From Variovorax boronicumulans (GTDB lineage: Bacteria > Pseudomonadota > Gammaproteobacteria > Burkholderiales > Burkholderiaceae_C): a stretch of 64,000 nt of DNA. Below are positions 18,523-25,988 of this stretch, one piece after another. The notes below the pieces were generated by a model. It worked only from the letters and a program-made list of their open reading frames with translations, was not told where the DNA came from and did no database searches. Within the stretch, counting starts at the first letter, position 1, and the number at the start of each line of letters is the position of its first letter. Made by a program: the position numbers and the translations under genes. The DNA is taken from contig NZ_JARXVG010000005.1 of NCBI RefSeq assembly GCF_029892485.1, positions 124,001 through 188,000 of the forward strand. Direction: 5' to 3'.

Positions 18523-19292
18523 ACCAGCTCGACTTCGCCGGCCGGCATGCGGTCATCACCGGCGGCGCGACGGGCCTGGGCTTCGGCATCGCGCAGCGGC
18601 TGATTGCGTCGGGCGGCAGCGTCACGCTGTGGGACCGCGACGAGGCCGCGGCGAACCAGGCCGCAGAGGCGCTCGGCGACAGGGCCTTTGCGCTGAAGGT
18701 CGACGTGTCGCAGCAGCCCTCCGTCGCCAAGGCCGTGGCCGCCACGCTGGCGCATGCGCCGCGCATCGATGCGTTGGTCAACAGCGCCGGCATCACCGGC
18801 CCCAACGTCAAGCTGTGGGACTACCCGGTGGACGAGTGGCGCCAGGTGATGGAGGTCAACATCAATGGTGTGTTCCTGTGCTGCCGCGAAGTGGTCGGGC
18901 AGATGCGCAAACAAGAGAATCCGAATAACCGCGATACCCGCGGTTATGGCCGCATCGTCAACATCGCCTCGGTCGCAGGCAAGGAAGGCAACCCCAACGC
19001 CAGCGCCTACAGCGCGAGCAAGGCGGCGGTCATCGGCATCACCAAGTCGCTGGGCAAGGAACTGGCCGACACCGGCATCCGCGTGAACTGCGTGACGCCC
19101 GCCGCGGTGAAGACCGCGATCTTCGATCAGATGACGCCCGAGCACATCGCGTTCATGTTGTCGAAAATACCCATGGGCCGATTCGGCACGGTGGAAGAGG
19201 TGGCCGCCATGGTCGGCTGGCTCTGCACCGAAGATTGTTCGTTCTCCACCGGCGCGGTCTTCGACCTCTCCGGCGGCCGCTCCACCTATTGA
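18519..19292 (+). CDS. SDR dehydrogenase, probably a sugar 1-dehydrogenase
   Basis: Short-chain dehydrogenase/reductase, 257 residues, with TGGATGLG at residues 14-21, NSAG near 89, and the active-site Ser plus YSASK near 165-169. An insert near residue 135 (QENPNNRDTRGYG) precedes the NIASVAGKEG strand, a feature of a subgroup of sugar dehydrogenases. The ATG overlaps the TGA of the preceding SDR (ATGA), showing coupling. Its role is inferred from context: either oxidation of the free sugar to the lactone opened by the SMP-30 protein, or a second step on the deoxy acid. Substrate unknown. Confidence 0.85.
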   Translation: MNQLDFAGRHAVITGGATGLGFGIAQRLIASGGSVTLWDRDEAAANQAAEALGDRAFALKVDVSQQPSVAKAVAATLAHAPRIDALVNSAGITGPNVKLWDYPVDEWRQVMEVNINGVFLCCREVVGQMRKQENPNNRDTRGYGRIVNIASVAGKEGNPNASAYSASKAAVIGITKSLGKELADTGIRVNCVTPAAVKTAIFDQMTPEHIAFMLSKIPMGRFGTVEEVAAMVGWLCTEDCSFSTGAVFDLSGGRSTY

Positions 19293-19317
19293 TCATTCAA
19301 TGCACTGAAAGGAAAGC

Positions 19318-20166
19318 ATGAAACTCGTCCGTTATGGCAACCCCGGCAAGGAAAAGCCCGGCCTCATCGACGCAGACGGCAAGCTGCGCGACCTGAGCGC
19401 CGTCGTCAAGGACATCGGTCCCGACCAGCTCGGCGATGCCGCCATTGCCAAGCTGCGCAAGTTGAAGCTCGACAAGCTGCCGCTGGTCAAGGGCAAGCCG
19501 CGTTTCGGCAGCCCGGTGGCCAACGTCGGCAAGTTCATCGCCATCGGCCTGAACTACGCGGACCATGCGGCCGAATCGGGCCTGCCGGTGCCCAAGGAGC
19601 CCGTGGTCTTCATGAAGGCCAACAGCTGCGTCCAGGGCCCCAACGACCCGGTGATGCTGCCCAAGGGTTCGGTCAAGACCGACTGGGAGGTCGAACTCGG
19701 CGTGGTCATCGGCACCAAGGCGCGCTACGTTTCGCAGAAGAGCGCGCTCGACTACGTGGCCGGCTACTGCACCATCAACGACGTGAGCGAACGCGAGTAC
19801 CAGATCGAGCGCGGCGGCACCTGGGACAAGGGCAAGGGTTGCGACACCTTCGGCCCGCTCGGCCCCTGGCTGGTGACGCGCGATGAAATCGAGAACCCGC
19901 AGAAGCTCTCGATGTGGCTGGACCTGAACGGCCAGCGCGTGCAGACCGGCAGCACCAAGACCATGATCTTCACCGTGGCCAAGATCGTGAGCTACGTGAG
20001 CCAGTTCATGACGCTGATGCCCGGCGACGTGATCACCACCGGCACGCCCCCGGGCGTCGGCATGGGCATGAAGCCGCCGCTGTACCTCAAGAAGGGCGAT
20101 GTCATGACGCTCGGTATCGAAGGTCTCGGCGAGCAGCGTCAGGAAGTCGTCCCCTTCAAGCTCTGA
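19318..20166 (+). CDS. FAH-family hydrolase (2,4-diketo-3-deoxy acid hydrolase-like)
   Basis: Fumarylacetoacetase-fold metal-dependent hydrolase, 282 residues. IGLNYADHAAESG near residue 78, the metal-binding DWEVELGVVIG near 121, and NDVSEREYQIERGGTWDKGKGCDTFGPLGPW near 155 (overall segment) are the hallmarks. VITTGTPPGVGMGMKPPLYLK near residue 245 completes the site. This subgroup includes the enzymes that cleave 2,4-diketo-3-deoxy-L-fuconate or -rhamnonate to pyruvate and lactate, and ureidoglycolate lyase-like annotations. The two SDR genes directly upstream (25-base gap) make the sugar-acid function much more likely than purine breakdown. Confidence 0.9.
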   Translation: MKLVRYGNPGKEKPGLIDADGKLRDLSAVVKDIGPDQLGDAAIAKLRKLKLDKLPLVKGKPRFGSPVANVGKFIAIGLNYADHAAESGLPVPKEPVVFMKANSCVQGPNDPVMLPKGSVKTDWEVELGVVIGTKARYVSQKSALDYVAGYCTINDVSEREYQIERGGTWDKGKGCDTFGPLGPWLVTRDEIENPQKLSMWLDLNGQRVQTGSTKTMIFTVAKIVSYVSQFMTLMPGDVITTGTPPGVGMGMKPPLYLKKGDVMTLGIEGLGEQRQEVVPFKL

Positions 20167-20187
20167 TCCTCTGCGATCATCCGGCGG

Positions 20188-21021
20188 ATGAAAGCGCCGC
20201 CGGACCATCGATCGCAGGTGTTCGGCACGCCCTGGGAGGGCGTGCACGGCACCGCGATCGAGAGTGCCCGCCACTACGGCCGGCACTGGCATTCCACCTA
20301 TGGACTCGGCCTCCTCGAGCAGGGCGCGCAGCGCTCGGCCAGCGGGCGCGGCAAGGTCGATGCGTATGCCGGCGACCTGATCGCCACCAACCCCGGTGAA
20401 GTGCACGACGGCATGCCGCTCGGCGGGCCGTCGCGTCGTTGGCGCATGGTGTATTTCGATGCCGATGTGATGGCCGCCATGAATGGCGATGTCGCCGCCG
20501 ATGTGGCGCTGACGCGCCCCGTCATCCAGGATGCAAGGCTCGGCGACATGCTGTGCCGCCTGTTCACCCGTCTCGACGATTGGCGCACCGCGTCACCGGA
20601 TGCGCGCCGCATCGAACTGCTCGCGTGCGAAGAATCGCTGGCCGAAGTCTGTGGCCTGCTGCGCGACAGCCACTCCACCGCCACACCTTCGCGCGAAGCT
20701 GCTGCCGACATGAAGCAGGTGCGCGACCGCCTCGCCGATGAACTGCTCGCGCCACCCACGCTTGCCGAACTCGCGGCGATGACCGGCCTGAGCACCTACC
20801 AGGTGCTGCGCCGTTTCGAGAAGACCTACGGCGTGCCGCCGCATGCCTGGCTCGTGCTGCAGCGCACCGAACGCGCGCGCCACCTGATCCGCCACGGCGC
20901 CGACCTCGCAGAGGCCGCGGCCGCGAGCGGCTTCTCCGACCAAAGCCACATGACGCGCATCTTCACGCGCCAGTTCGGCTTCACACCCGGCGCCTGGCAG
21001 CGCGCGGAGCGCAGCGCCTAG
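20188..21021 (+). CDS. AraC-family transcriptional regulator
   Basis: Regulator of 277 residues with an N-terminal cupin-like sensor (residues about 10-95; HSTYGLGLLEQG and ATNPGEVHDGMPL resemble the AraC arm/cupin) and a C-terminal double helix-turn-helix. The two HTHs are LAELAAMTGLSTYQVLRRFEK near 190 and LAEAAAASGFSDQSHMTRIF near 240, followed by the closing FGFTPGAWQRA. It begins 21 bases after the FAH hydrolase and could be co-transcribed with the sugar-acid operon, or act on a distant target such as an amino-acid exporter, as many relatives do. Effector unknown. Confidence 0.9.
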   Translation: MKAPPDHRSQVFGTPWEGVHGTAIESARHYGRHWHSTYGLGLLEQGAQRSASGRGKVDAYAGDLIATNPGEVHDGMPLGGPSRRWRMVYFDADVMAAMNGDVAADVALTRPVIQDARLGDMLCRLFTRLDDWRTASPDARRIELLACEESLAEVCGLLRDSHSTATPSREAAADMKQVRDRLADELLAPPTLAELAAMTGLSTYQVLRRFEKTYGVPPHAWLVLQRTERARHLIRHGADLAEAAAASGFSDQSHMTRIFTRQFGFTPGAWQRAERSA

Positions 21022-21027
21022 CAGCTT

Positions 21028-21915
21028 TCATTTCAGCGCGCCCACCAGCGCGTCGTACACCAGCCGCACCCGCGCCGGCACCGGCGCGCGCTGCGAGCGG
21101 TAGACATGGATCGGCCAGGGCTCGGGCGCCTCGGCCTCGAGCACCGCCACCAGTTCGCCAGATTGCAGCAGCGGCTCGGCCAGCGGACCCACGAGCTGGC
21201 CGAAGCCCAGGCCCGCGCGCACCGCGGCGCATTCGGCATCGACGTCGTCGGTGACGAAGGCTGGTGCAGTGATCGGCATCTGTCGCCCCTTGCTGAAGAA
21301 CCACGACCAGGGGCGGCCCGAGCTGCGATCCATCAGCGCGGTAAGCGGAAAGCCGGGCAGCGCATCGAGGCTCTTCGGCATGCCGGTGCGCTCGATCAAC
21401 GCCGGCGTCGCCACGACGTAGAGGCGCATCTTGCCGACGGTGCGCGCGACGAAGCGCGCATCGCGTATGGGGCCCGCGCGCACCCCGATGTCGATCTGCT
21501 CGTCAACCACGTCGGCGTGGCTCTCCGACAGCCGCAGGTCAAGCACGAGGCCGGGATGTTCGACCAGCATCGGCGCCAGCACCTGCGGGATCAGCCGGCG
21601 GCCGAACACGTTGGGAGCGGTGACGCGCACCGTGCCCGCATGCTGGGACAGTGCGCGCCGGTCGGTGCGGTGGAACAGCGCGTCGACGCCACCCACCGCG
21701 ACACGCGCGCGCTGTGCGAGTTGCCGACCGAACTCGGTGAGCTGCACGCCGCGTGTGCTGCGGTGAAACAGCGGCTCGCCCAGTTCTTCTTCGAGTTCGC
21801 GCACCGCGCGCGTCACGACCTGCGGCGACACAGAGAGGCGCACGGCCGCCTCGCGGAAATTGACGGCATCGGCGGCGGTAAAGAAGACGCGCAGGGCTTC
21901 GAGGCGGTTGGACAT
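21028..21915 (-). CDS. LysR-family transcriptional regulator
   Basis: Regulator of 295 residues. ATG 21915 (MSNRLEALRVFF) has AAGGA about 8 bases upstream. The N-terminal winged HTH reads NFREAAVRLSVSPQVVTRAVRELEEELG (residues about 18-45, overall), followed by the LysR substrate domain to the C-terminus. The segment PLFHRSTRGVQLTEFG is the usual wing/linker. It is divergent from an SDR gene across 110 bases that contain the palindrome at 21972-21984, the common arrangement in which a LysR protein controls its neighbour and itself. Its 3' end converges on the AraC gene with 6 bases between. Confidence 0.92.
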   Translation of the reverse strand: MSNRLEALRVFFTAADAVNFREAAVRLSVSPQVVTRAVRELEEELGEPLFHRSTRGVQLTEFGRQLAQRARVAVGGVDALFHRTDRRALSQHAGTVRVTAPNVFGRRLIPQVLAPMLVEHPGLVLDLRLSESHADVVDEQIDIGVRAGPIRDARFVARTVGKMRLYVVATPALIERTGMPKSLDALPGFPLTALMDRSSGRPWSWFFSKGRQMPITAPAFVTDDVDAECAAVRAGLGFGQLVGPLAEPLLQSGELVAVLEAEAPEPWPIHVYRSQRAPVPARVRLVYDALVGALK

Positions 21916-21971
21916 GAAGTGTTCCTTGTTGAGGAATTCTGAAGTCGCCAGAGTTTCATTTACTGGAACGC

Positions 21972-21984
21972 GTGGATTTTCCAC
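21972..21984. promoter_or_regulatory. Candidate LysR operator between divergent genes
   Basis: GTGGA-TTT-TCCAC is a perfect 5-base inverted repeat with a 3-base centre, lying between the divergent LysR and SDR genes. The size and symmetry suit a LysR-type recognition site, though no second half-site pair could be aligned. Confidence 0.5.
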
Positions 21985-22025
21985 ACTGCATTCACTTCTT
22001 CAACACACGCTAAAGGAATTTCTCC

Positions 22026-22784
22026 ATGACATCCGTTCAAGACAACATCAAGGGCAAGGTCGCCATCGTCACCGGCGCGAGCAGCGGCATCGGCGAATCC
22101 ATGGCGCGCCATCTGGCCGCACGCGGCGCCAAGGTGGTGCTCGCGGCACGCCGCACCGACCGGCTCGACAAGGTGGTCGCCGAGATCCGCGAGGCCGGCG
22201 GCGAAGCCATCGCCGTGGCCACCGACGTGTCAAAGCGTGCCGATCTGGAAAAGCTCGCCGCCGCGACGGTCGAAGCCTTCGGACGCATCGACGTGCTGGT
22301 CAACAACGCGGGCGTGATGCCGCTGTCGCCGCTCGAGAAGCTCAAGGTCGACGAGTGGGACCGCACCATCGACGTCAACATCAAGGGCGTGCTCTACGGC
22401 ATCGCCGCGGTGCTGCCGCGCATGCAGGCGCAGGGCAGCGGGCACATCCTGAACGTCGCGTCGATCGCCGGCATCAAGGTGTTCACGCCCATCGGCACGG
22501 TGTACAGCGCCACCAAGCATGCGGTGCGCGCCATCTCCGAGGGCTTGCGCGTCGAGGTGGGCAACAGCGGCGTGCGCGTGACGGTCGTGTCGCCTGGCGC
22601 GGTCGAGTCGGAACTGAAGTTCGGCAGCACCGATGCCGATGCCGCAGCGGGTCTGAAGGCGTTCTATGACGCCAACCAGATTCCCGCCGATGCGGTGGCG
22701 CGCGCCGTCGTCTACGCGGTGGAGCAACCGGCGAACGTGGACATCAACGAAGTGGTCGTGCGGCCGGTGTCGCAAGACTTCTGA
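22026..22784 (+). CDS. SDR family oxidoreductase, target of the divergent LysR regulator
   Basis: Classical short-chain dehydrogenase, 252 residues, NAD(P)-dependent. TGASSGIG near residues 17-24 binds the cofactor, and LAARRTDRL (Arg after the second strand) suggests NADPH. NNAG is near 95, and SIAGI...YSATK at about 146-163 gives the catalytic Ser, Tyr and Lys. AAAGGA precedes the ATG. It ends VEQPANVDINEVVVRPVSQDF, a tail shared by many YdfG/serine dehydrogenase-like proteins of oxidative-stress or aldehyde metabolism. The physiological substrate is unknown. Confidence 0.9.
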   Translation: MTSVQDNIKGKVAIVTGASSGIGESMARHLAARGAKVVLAARRTDRLDKVVAEIREAGGEAIAVATDVSKRADLEKLAAATVEAFGRIDVLVNNAGVMPLSPLEKLKVDEWDRTIDVNIKGVLYGIAAVLPRMQAQGSGHILNVASIAGIKVFTPIGTVYSATKHAVRAISEGLRVEVGNSGVRVTVVSPGAVESELKFGSTDADAAAGLKAFYDANQIPADAVARAVVYAVEQPANVDINEVVVRPVSQDF

Positions 22785-22882
22785 TCGGGGGTGGGGCCCG
22801 TGGCGGCCCCGCTCCGGATCAATTAACCTTCTGGAATAGAAGGTCATAGGCGATCAAAAGTGCAAAGCTCCCGCAAAATAGA

Positions 22883-22894
22883 ACGACCGTTCGT
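22883..22894. promoter_or_regulatory. TetR-type operator upstream of the fatty-acid operon regulator
   Basis: ACGACCGTTCGT, 18 bases before the TetR start, has the inverted half-sites ACGA/TCGT on the complementary strand (ACGAACGGTCGT). This is the typical form of an autoregulatory TetR operator and suggests that the regulator controls its own gene and perhaps the acyl-CoA genes downstream. Confidence 0.6.
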
Positions 22895-22912
22895 TTTATT
22901 CGGAGCTTCACG

Positions 22913-23608
22913 ATGTCTGTCAATGCCGTTCCCGCCAAGCCGGCCCGCGCCGCCCAGAAAGGCCAGCAGACCAAGGCCGTGATCGTCGATGCCGCGCTGG
23001 CGTTGGCTGCGCAGATCGGGCTCGAAGGCCTGTCGATCGGCGCCGTGGCCGAGATCACCAAGATGAGCAAGTCGGGCGTCTTCGCCCACTTCGGTTCGCG
23101 CGAGGAACTGCAGATCTCGGTGGTTCGCGAGTATCACGCACGTTTCGAGCAGGAAGTGTTTTTCCCTGCGCTCTCGGCGCCGCGCGGCCTCCCGCGCCTT
23201 CGCGCCATGTTCGCCAACTGGATGAAGCGCACCTCGACCGAAATCGACTCGGGCTGCATCTATATCAGCGGCGCTAGCGAATTCGACGACCGTCCGGGCC
23301 CGGTGCGCGATGCGCTGGTCGAGTCGGTCAGCATCTGGCAGGCGGCGGTGCTGCGCGCCATCGTGCAATCGCAGACCGAAGGGCACCTGCGCGCCGACGC
23401 CGACGAACGCCAGGTCGCTTTTGAGATCCACGGCCTCATCCTCGCGCTGCACTACGAAGCCCGCTTCCTGCAGGTGCCCGGCTCCATCGGCCGCGCGACC
23501 GTCGGCTTCAACAACATCCTTGCACGCAGCGCGACGCCCGATGCGCCAGCGGACCCCGACGCAGCCGCACCCGCACCCGCCGGCCGGCGCCTGAAGCCCG
23601 TGCGCTGA
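22913..23608 (+). CDS. TetR/AcrR-family regulator of the adjacent acyl-CoA operon
   Basis: One-domain HTH plus ligand-binding repressor, 231 residues. The helix-turn-helix is SIGAVAEITKMSKSGVFAHFGSREELQ, around residues 42-68. The C-terminal half is alpha-helical and ends in a proline/alanine-rich tail (DAPADPDAAAPAPAGRR). It lies 70 bases upstream of the acyl-CoA dehydrogenase, in the same direction, so a fatty acyl-CoA effector and control of the beta-oxidation genes are likely but inferred. The palindrome at 22883-22894 is a probable binding site. Confidence 0.88.
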   Translation: MSVNAVPAKPARAAQKGQQTKAVIVDAALALAAQIGLEGLSIGAVAEITKMSKSGVFAHFGSREELQISVVREYHARFEQEVFFPALSAPRGLPRLRAMFANWMKRTSTEIDSGCIYISGASEFDDRPGPVRDALVESVSIWQAAVLRAIVQSQTEGHLRADADERQVAFEIHGLILALHYEARFLQVPGSIGRATVGFNNILARSATPDAPADPDAAAPAPAGRRLKPVR

Positions 23609-23677
23609 GCGCGCGGCACCGTTTTCGCTTTCCCCCTTTTTTCTTTTTCTATCTAGCTTCGACCAGGAGAGTCCCGG

Positions 23678-25474
23678 ATGCCTACCTACAACCCACCCGT
23701 GCGTGACATGCAGTTCGTGCTGCACGAAATGCTCAACGTCACCGAAGAACTCAAGGCGCTCCCGGCCCATGCCGAAACCGATGCCGACACCATCAATGCG
23801 GTGATCGAAGAGGCCGGCAAGTTCGCCGCCGAAGTGACTTTTCCGCTGAACATCGGCGGCGACGAAGAAGGCTGCGTGCTCGACAAGGCCACGCACGAAG
23901 TCAAGACGCCCACGGGCTTTAAGGACGCCTACGCCAAGTACGTCGAAGGCGGCTGGCCCGCGCTCTCGTGCGACCCGGCCTTCGGCGGCCAGGGCTTGCC
24001 GTTCGTGGTGAACCAGTGCCTGTACGAAATGCTCAACAGCGCCAACCAGGCCTGGACCATGTACCCCGGCCTCTCGCACGGCGCATACGAAGCGCTCAAG
24101 GCGCACGGCACGGAAGAACAGAAGAAGACCTACCTGCCCAAGCTCACGAGCGGCGAATGGACCGGCACCATGTGCCTGACCGAACCGCACTGCGGCACCG
24201 ACTTGGGCCTCCTGCGCACCAAGGCCGAACCGCAAGCCGACGGCACGTACCGCATTACCGGCAGCAAGATCTTCATCTCGGCCGGCGAGCACGACATGAC
24301 GGACAACATCATTCACCTGGTGCTGGCCCGCCTGCCGGACGCGCCCAAGGGCAGCAAGGGCATCAGCCTGTTCGTGGTGCCGAAGTTCAAGGTGAAGGCC
24401 GACGGCTCGCTCGGCGAGCGCAACCCGATCTTCTGCGCCGGCCTGGAGCACAAGATGGGCATCCACGGCAACGCCACCGCTCAGATCGTGATCGAAGGCG
24501 CCACCGGCACGCTGGTCGGCGAGCCCAACAAGGGCCTGGCCGCGATGTTCGTGATGATGAATGCCGCGCGCTTGGGCGTGGGCAACCAGTCGCTGGGCCT
24601 GACCGAAGTGGCCTACCAGAATGCGCTGGCCTACGCCAAGGACCGCACGCAGATGCGCTCGCTCTCGGGCGTGAAGGCCAAGGACAAGGACGCCGACCCC
24701 ATCATCGTGCACCCCGACGTGCGCAAGATGCTGCTCACGGCCAAGGCGTATGCCGAAGGCGGCCGCGCGTTGCAGATCTTCTGCACGCTGCTGCTCGACA
24801 AGGAACACAACCACCCTGACGAGAAGGTGCGCAAGGACTCGGGCGAACTGGTCGCGCTGCTCACGCCCATCGTCAAGGCGTTCATCACCGACAACGGCCA
24901 CATCGCGACCAACTCGTGCATGCAGGTCTTCGGCGGCCATGGCTTCATCAAGGAATGGGGCATGGAGCAGTTCGTGCGCGACAACCGCATCAACATGATC
25001 TACGAAGGCACCAACACGATCCAGTCGCTGGACTTGCTGGGCCGCAAGGTGCTGGGCAACAACGGCGCATCGCTCAAGAAGTTCGGCAAGCTGGTTGCGA
25101 AGCTGGTGGAAGAAGAAGGCGTGAACGAGAAGATGGCCGAGTTCATCAACCCGATCGCGGTGCTGGGCGACCAGCTGACCAAGTTCACGACCGAGATCGG
25201 CTTCAAGGGCTTTCAGAACCCCGACGAAGTGGGCGCCGCCGCGGTGGACTACCTGCGCGTGGCCGGCCACTTCGTGTTCGGCTACCTGTTCGCCCGCATG
25301 GCGCAAGTGGCGCTGCGCGAAATCGCCGCCGGCAACACCGACCCGTTCTACGTCGCCAAGCTGCAGACCGCGCGCTTCTACTTCGCCAAGCTCTTCCCCG
25401 AGACCGCGACGCTGATGCGTACCGCGCGCGCCGGCAGCAAGGTGCTGATGGACACCGACGCAGCGCTGGCCTGA
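23678..25474 (+). CDS. Acyl-CoA dehydrogenase (FadE-type with extra C-terminal domain)
   Basis: FAD enzyme, 598 residues, that introduces the 2,3-double bond into acyl-CoA in the first step of beta-oxidation and passes electrons to ETF (etfAB are at 59-61 kb). The N-terminal lid domain, acyl-CoA_dh N/M/1 domains and a C-terminal acyl-CoA_dh_C extension are visible. MCLTEPHCGTDLGLLRTKA near residue 165 and YRITGSKIFISAGEHD near 190 bind flavin. The catalytic glutamate lies in MIYEGTNTIQSLDLLG near 444. AGGAGAG precedes the ATG by 7 bases. It is followed by a DUF2147 gene and the FadN/FadA genes in one direction. Confidence 0.95.
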   Translation: MPTYNPPVRDMQFVLHEMLNVTEELKALPAHAETDADTINAVIEEAGKFAAEVTFPLNIGGDEEGCVLDKATHEVKTPTGFKDAYAKYVEGGWPALSCDPAFGGQGLPFVVNQCLYEMLNSANQAWTMYPGLSHGAYEALKAHGTEEQKKTYLPKLTSGEWTGTMCLTEPHCGTDLGLLRTKAEPQADGTYRITGSKIFISAGEHDMTDNIIHLVLARLPDAPKGSKGISLFVVPKFKVKADGSLGERNPIFCAGLEHKMGIHGNATAQIVIEGATGTLVGEPNKGLAAMFVMMNAARLGVGNQSLGLTEVAYQNALAYAKDRTQMRSLSGVKAKDKDADPIIVHPDVRKMLLTAKAYAEGGRALQIFCTLLLDKEHNHPDEKVRKDSGELVALLTPIVKAFITDNGHIATNSCMQVFGGHGFIKEWGMEQFVRDNRINMIYEGTNTIQSLDLLGRKVLGNNGASLKKFGKLVAKLVEEEGVNEKMAEFINPIAVLGDQLTKFTTEIGFKGFQNPDEVGAAAVDYLRVAGHFVFGYLFARMAQVALREIAAGNTDPFYVAKLQTARFYFAKLFPETATLMRTARAGSKVLMDTDAALA

Positions 25475-25514
25475 GGTCACTGCCTTTTCTCATCGTCCAA
25501 ACCGGGAGCCGCTC

Positions 25515-25949
25515 ATGAAATCGACACTTGCAGCCATCGTCCTTGCCGCCACTGCCGTCACGGCCATGGCCCAAAGCACCCCGGTGGGTCTTTGGCGCAA
25601 CGCCGACGACAAGACCGGCGAGGTCAAGGCCGAGATCCGCATAGTCGAGTCCGACGGCGCGCTCCGGGGACGTATCGAAAAGTCTTTGAAGAAAGACACC
25701 AAGCCCGATGCGACCTGCGACGAATGCAGCGACGACCGCAAGGGCAAGCCGATCACGGGCCTGGAGATCATCCGCGGCGGCAAGAAGGCCGAGGGCAAGG
25801 ACCTCTGGGAAGGCGGCAAGATCCTCGACCCCGAGAATGGCAAGGAATACCGCGCGAGCTTCACGCCGATCGATGGCGGCAAGAAGCTCGAAGTGCGCGG
25901 CTACTTGGGCCCGTTCTGGCGCACCCAAACCTGGACCCGCGCGCAGTAA
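25515..25949 (+). CDS. Exported DUF2147 protein
   Basis: Secreted or periplasmic protein of 144 residues with a Sec signal peptide (MKSTLAAIVLAATAVTAMAQ, cleavage near AMAQ-S). The mature part is a DUF2147 domain: TPVGLWRNADDKTGEVKAEI, GRIEKSL, a TCDECSDDRKGKPITGLEI pair of cysteines, and LWEGGKILDPENGKEYRA. The fold is lipocalin-like; function of the family is not established. It sits between the acyl-CoA dehydrogenase (40-base gap) and the FadN gene (39-base gap), all in one direction, so an envelope role in lipid uptake is conceivable. Confidence 0.9.
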   Translation: MKSTLAAIVLAATAVTAMAQSTPVGLWRNADDKTGEVKAEIRIVESDGALRGRIEKSLKKDTKPDATCDECSDDRKGKPITGLEIIRGGKKAEGKDLWEGGKILDPENGKEYRASFTPIDGGKKLEVRGYLGPFWRTQTWTRAQ

Positions 25950-25988
25950 ACCTGCCGCGCGTTTTCAACCGAAGAAATACCAAGCAAC

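Noticed and set aside
22785..22812. GGGGCC/GGCCCC hairpin after the LysR-linked SDR gene
   Set aside because: No T-tract follows, so it was not called a terminator, although it could slow polymerase.
22844..25480. 878-codon open frame on the minus strand, antisense to the acyl-CoA dehydrogenase and TetR genes
   Set aside because: Composition is the Ala/Arg/His-rich pattern produced opposite high-GC genes; no domain, no start signals, and the plus strand genes are certain.
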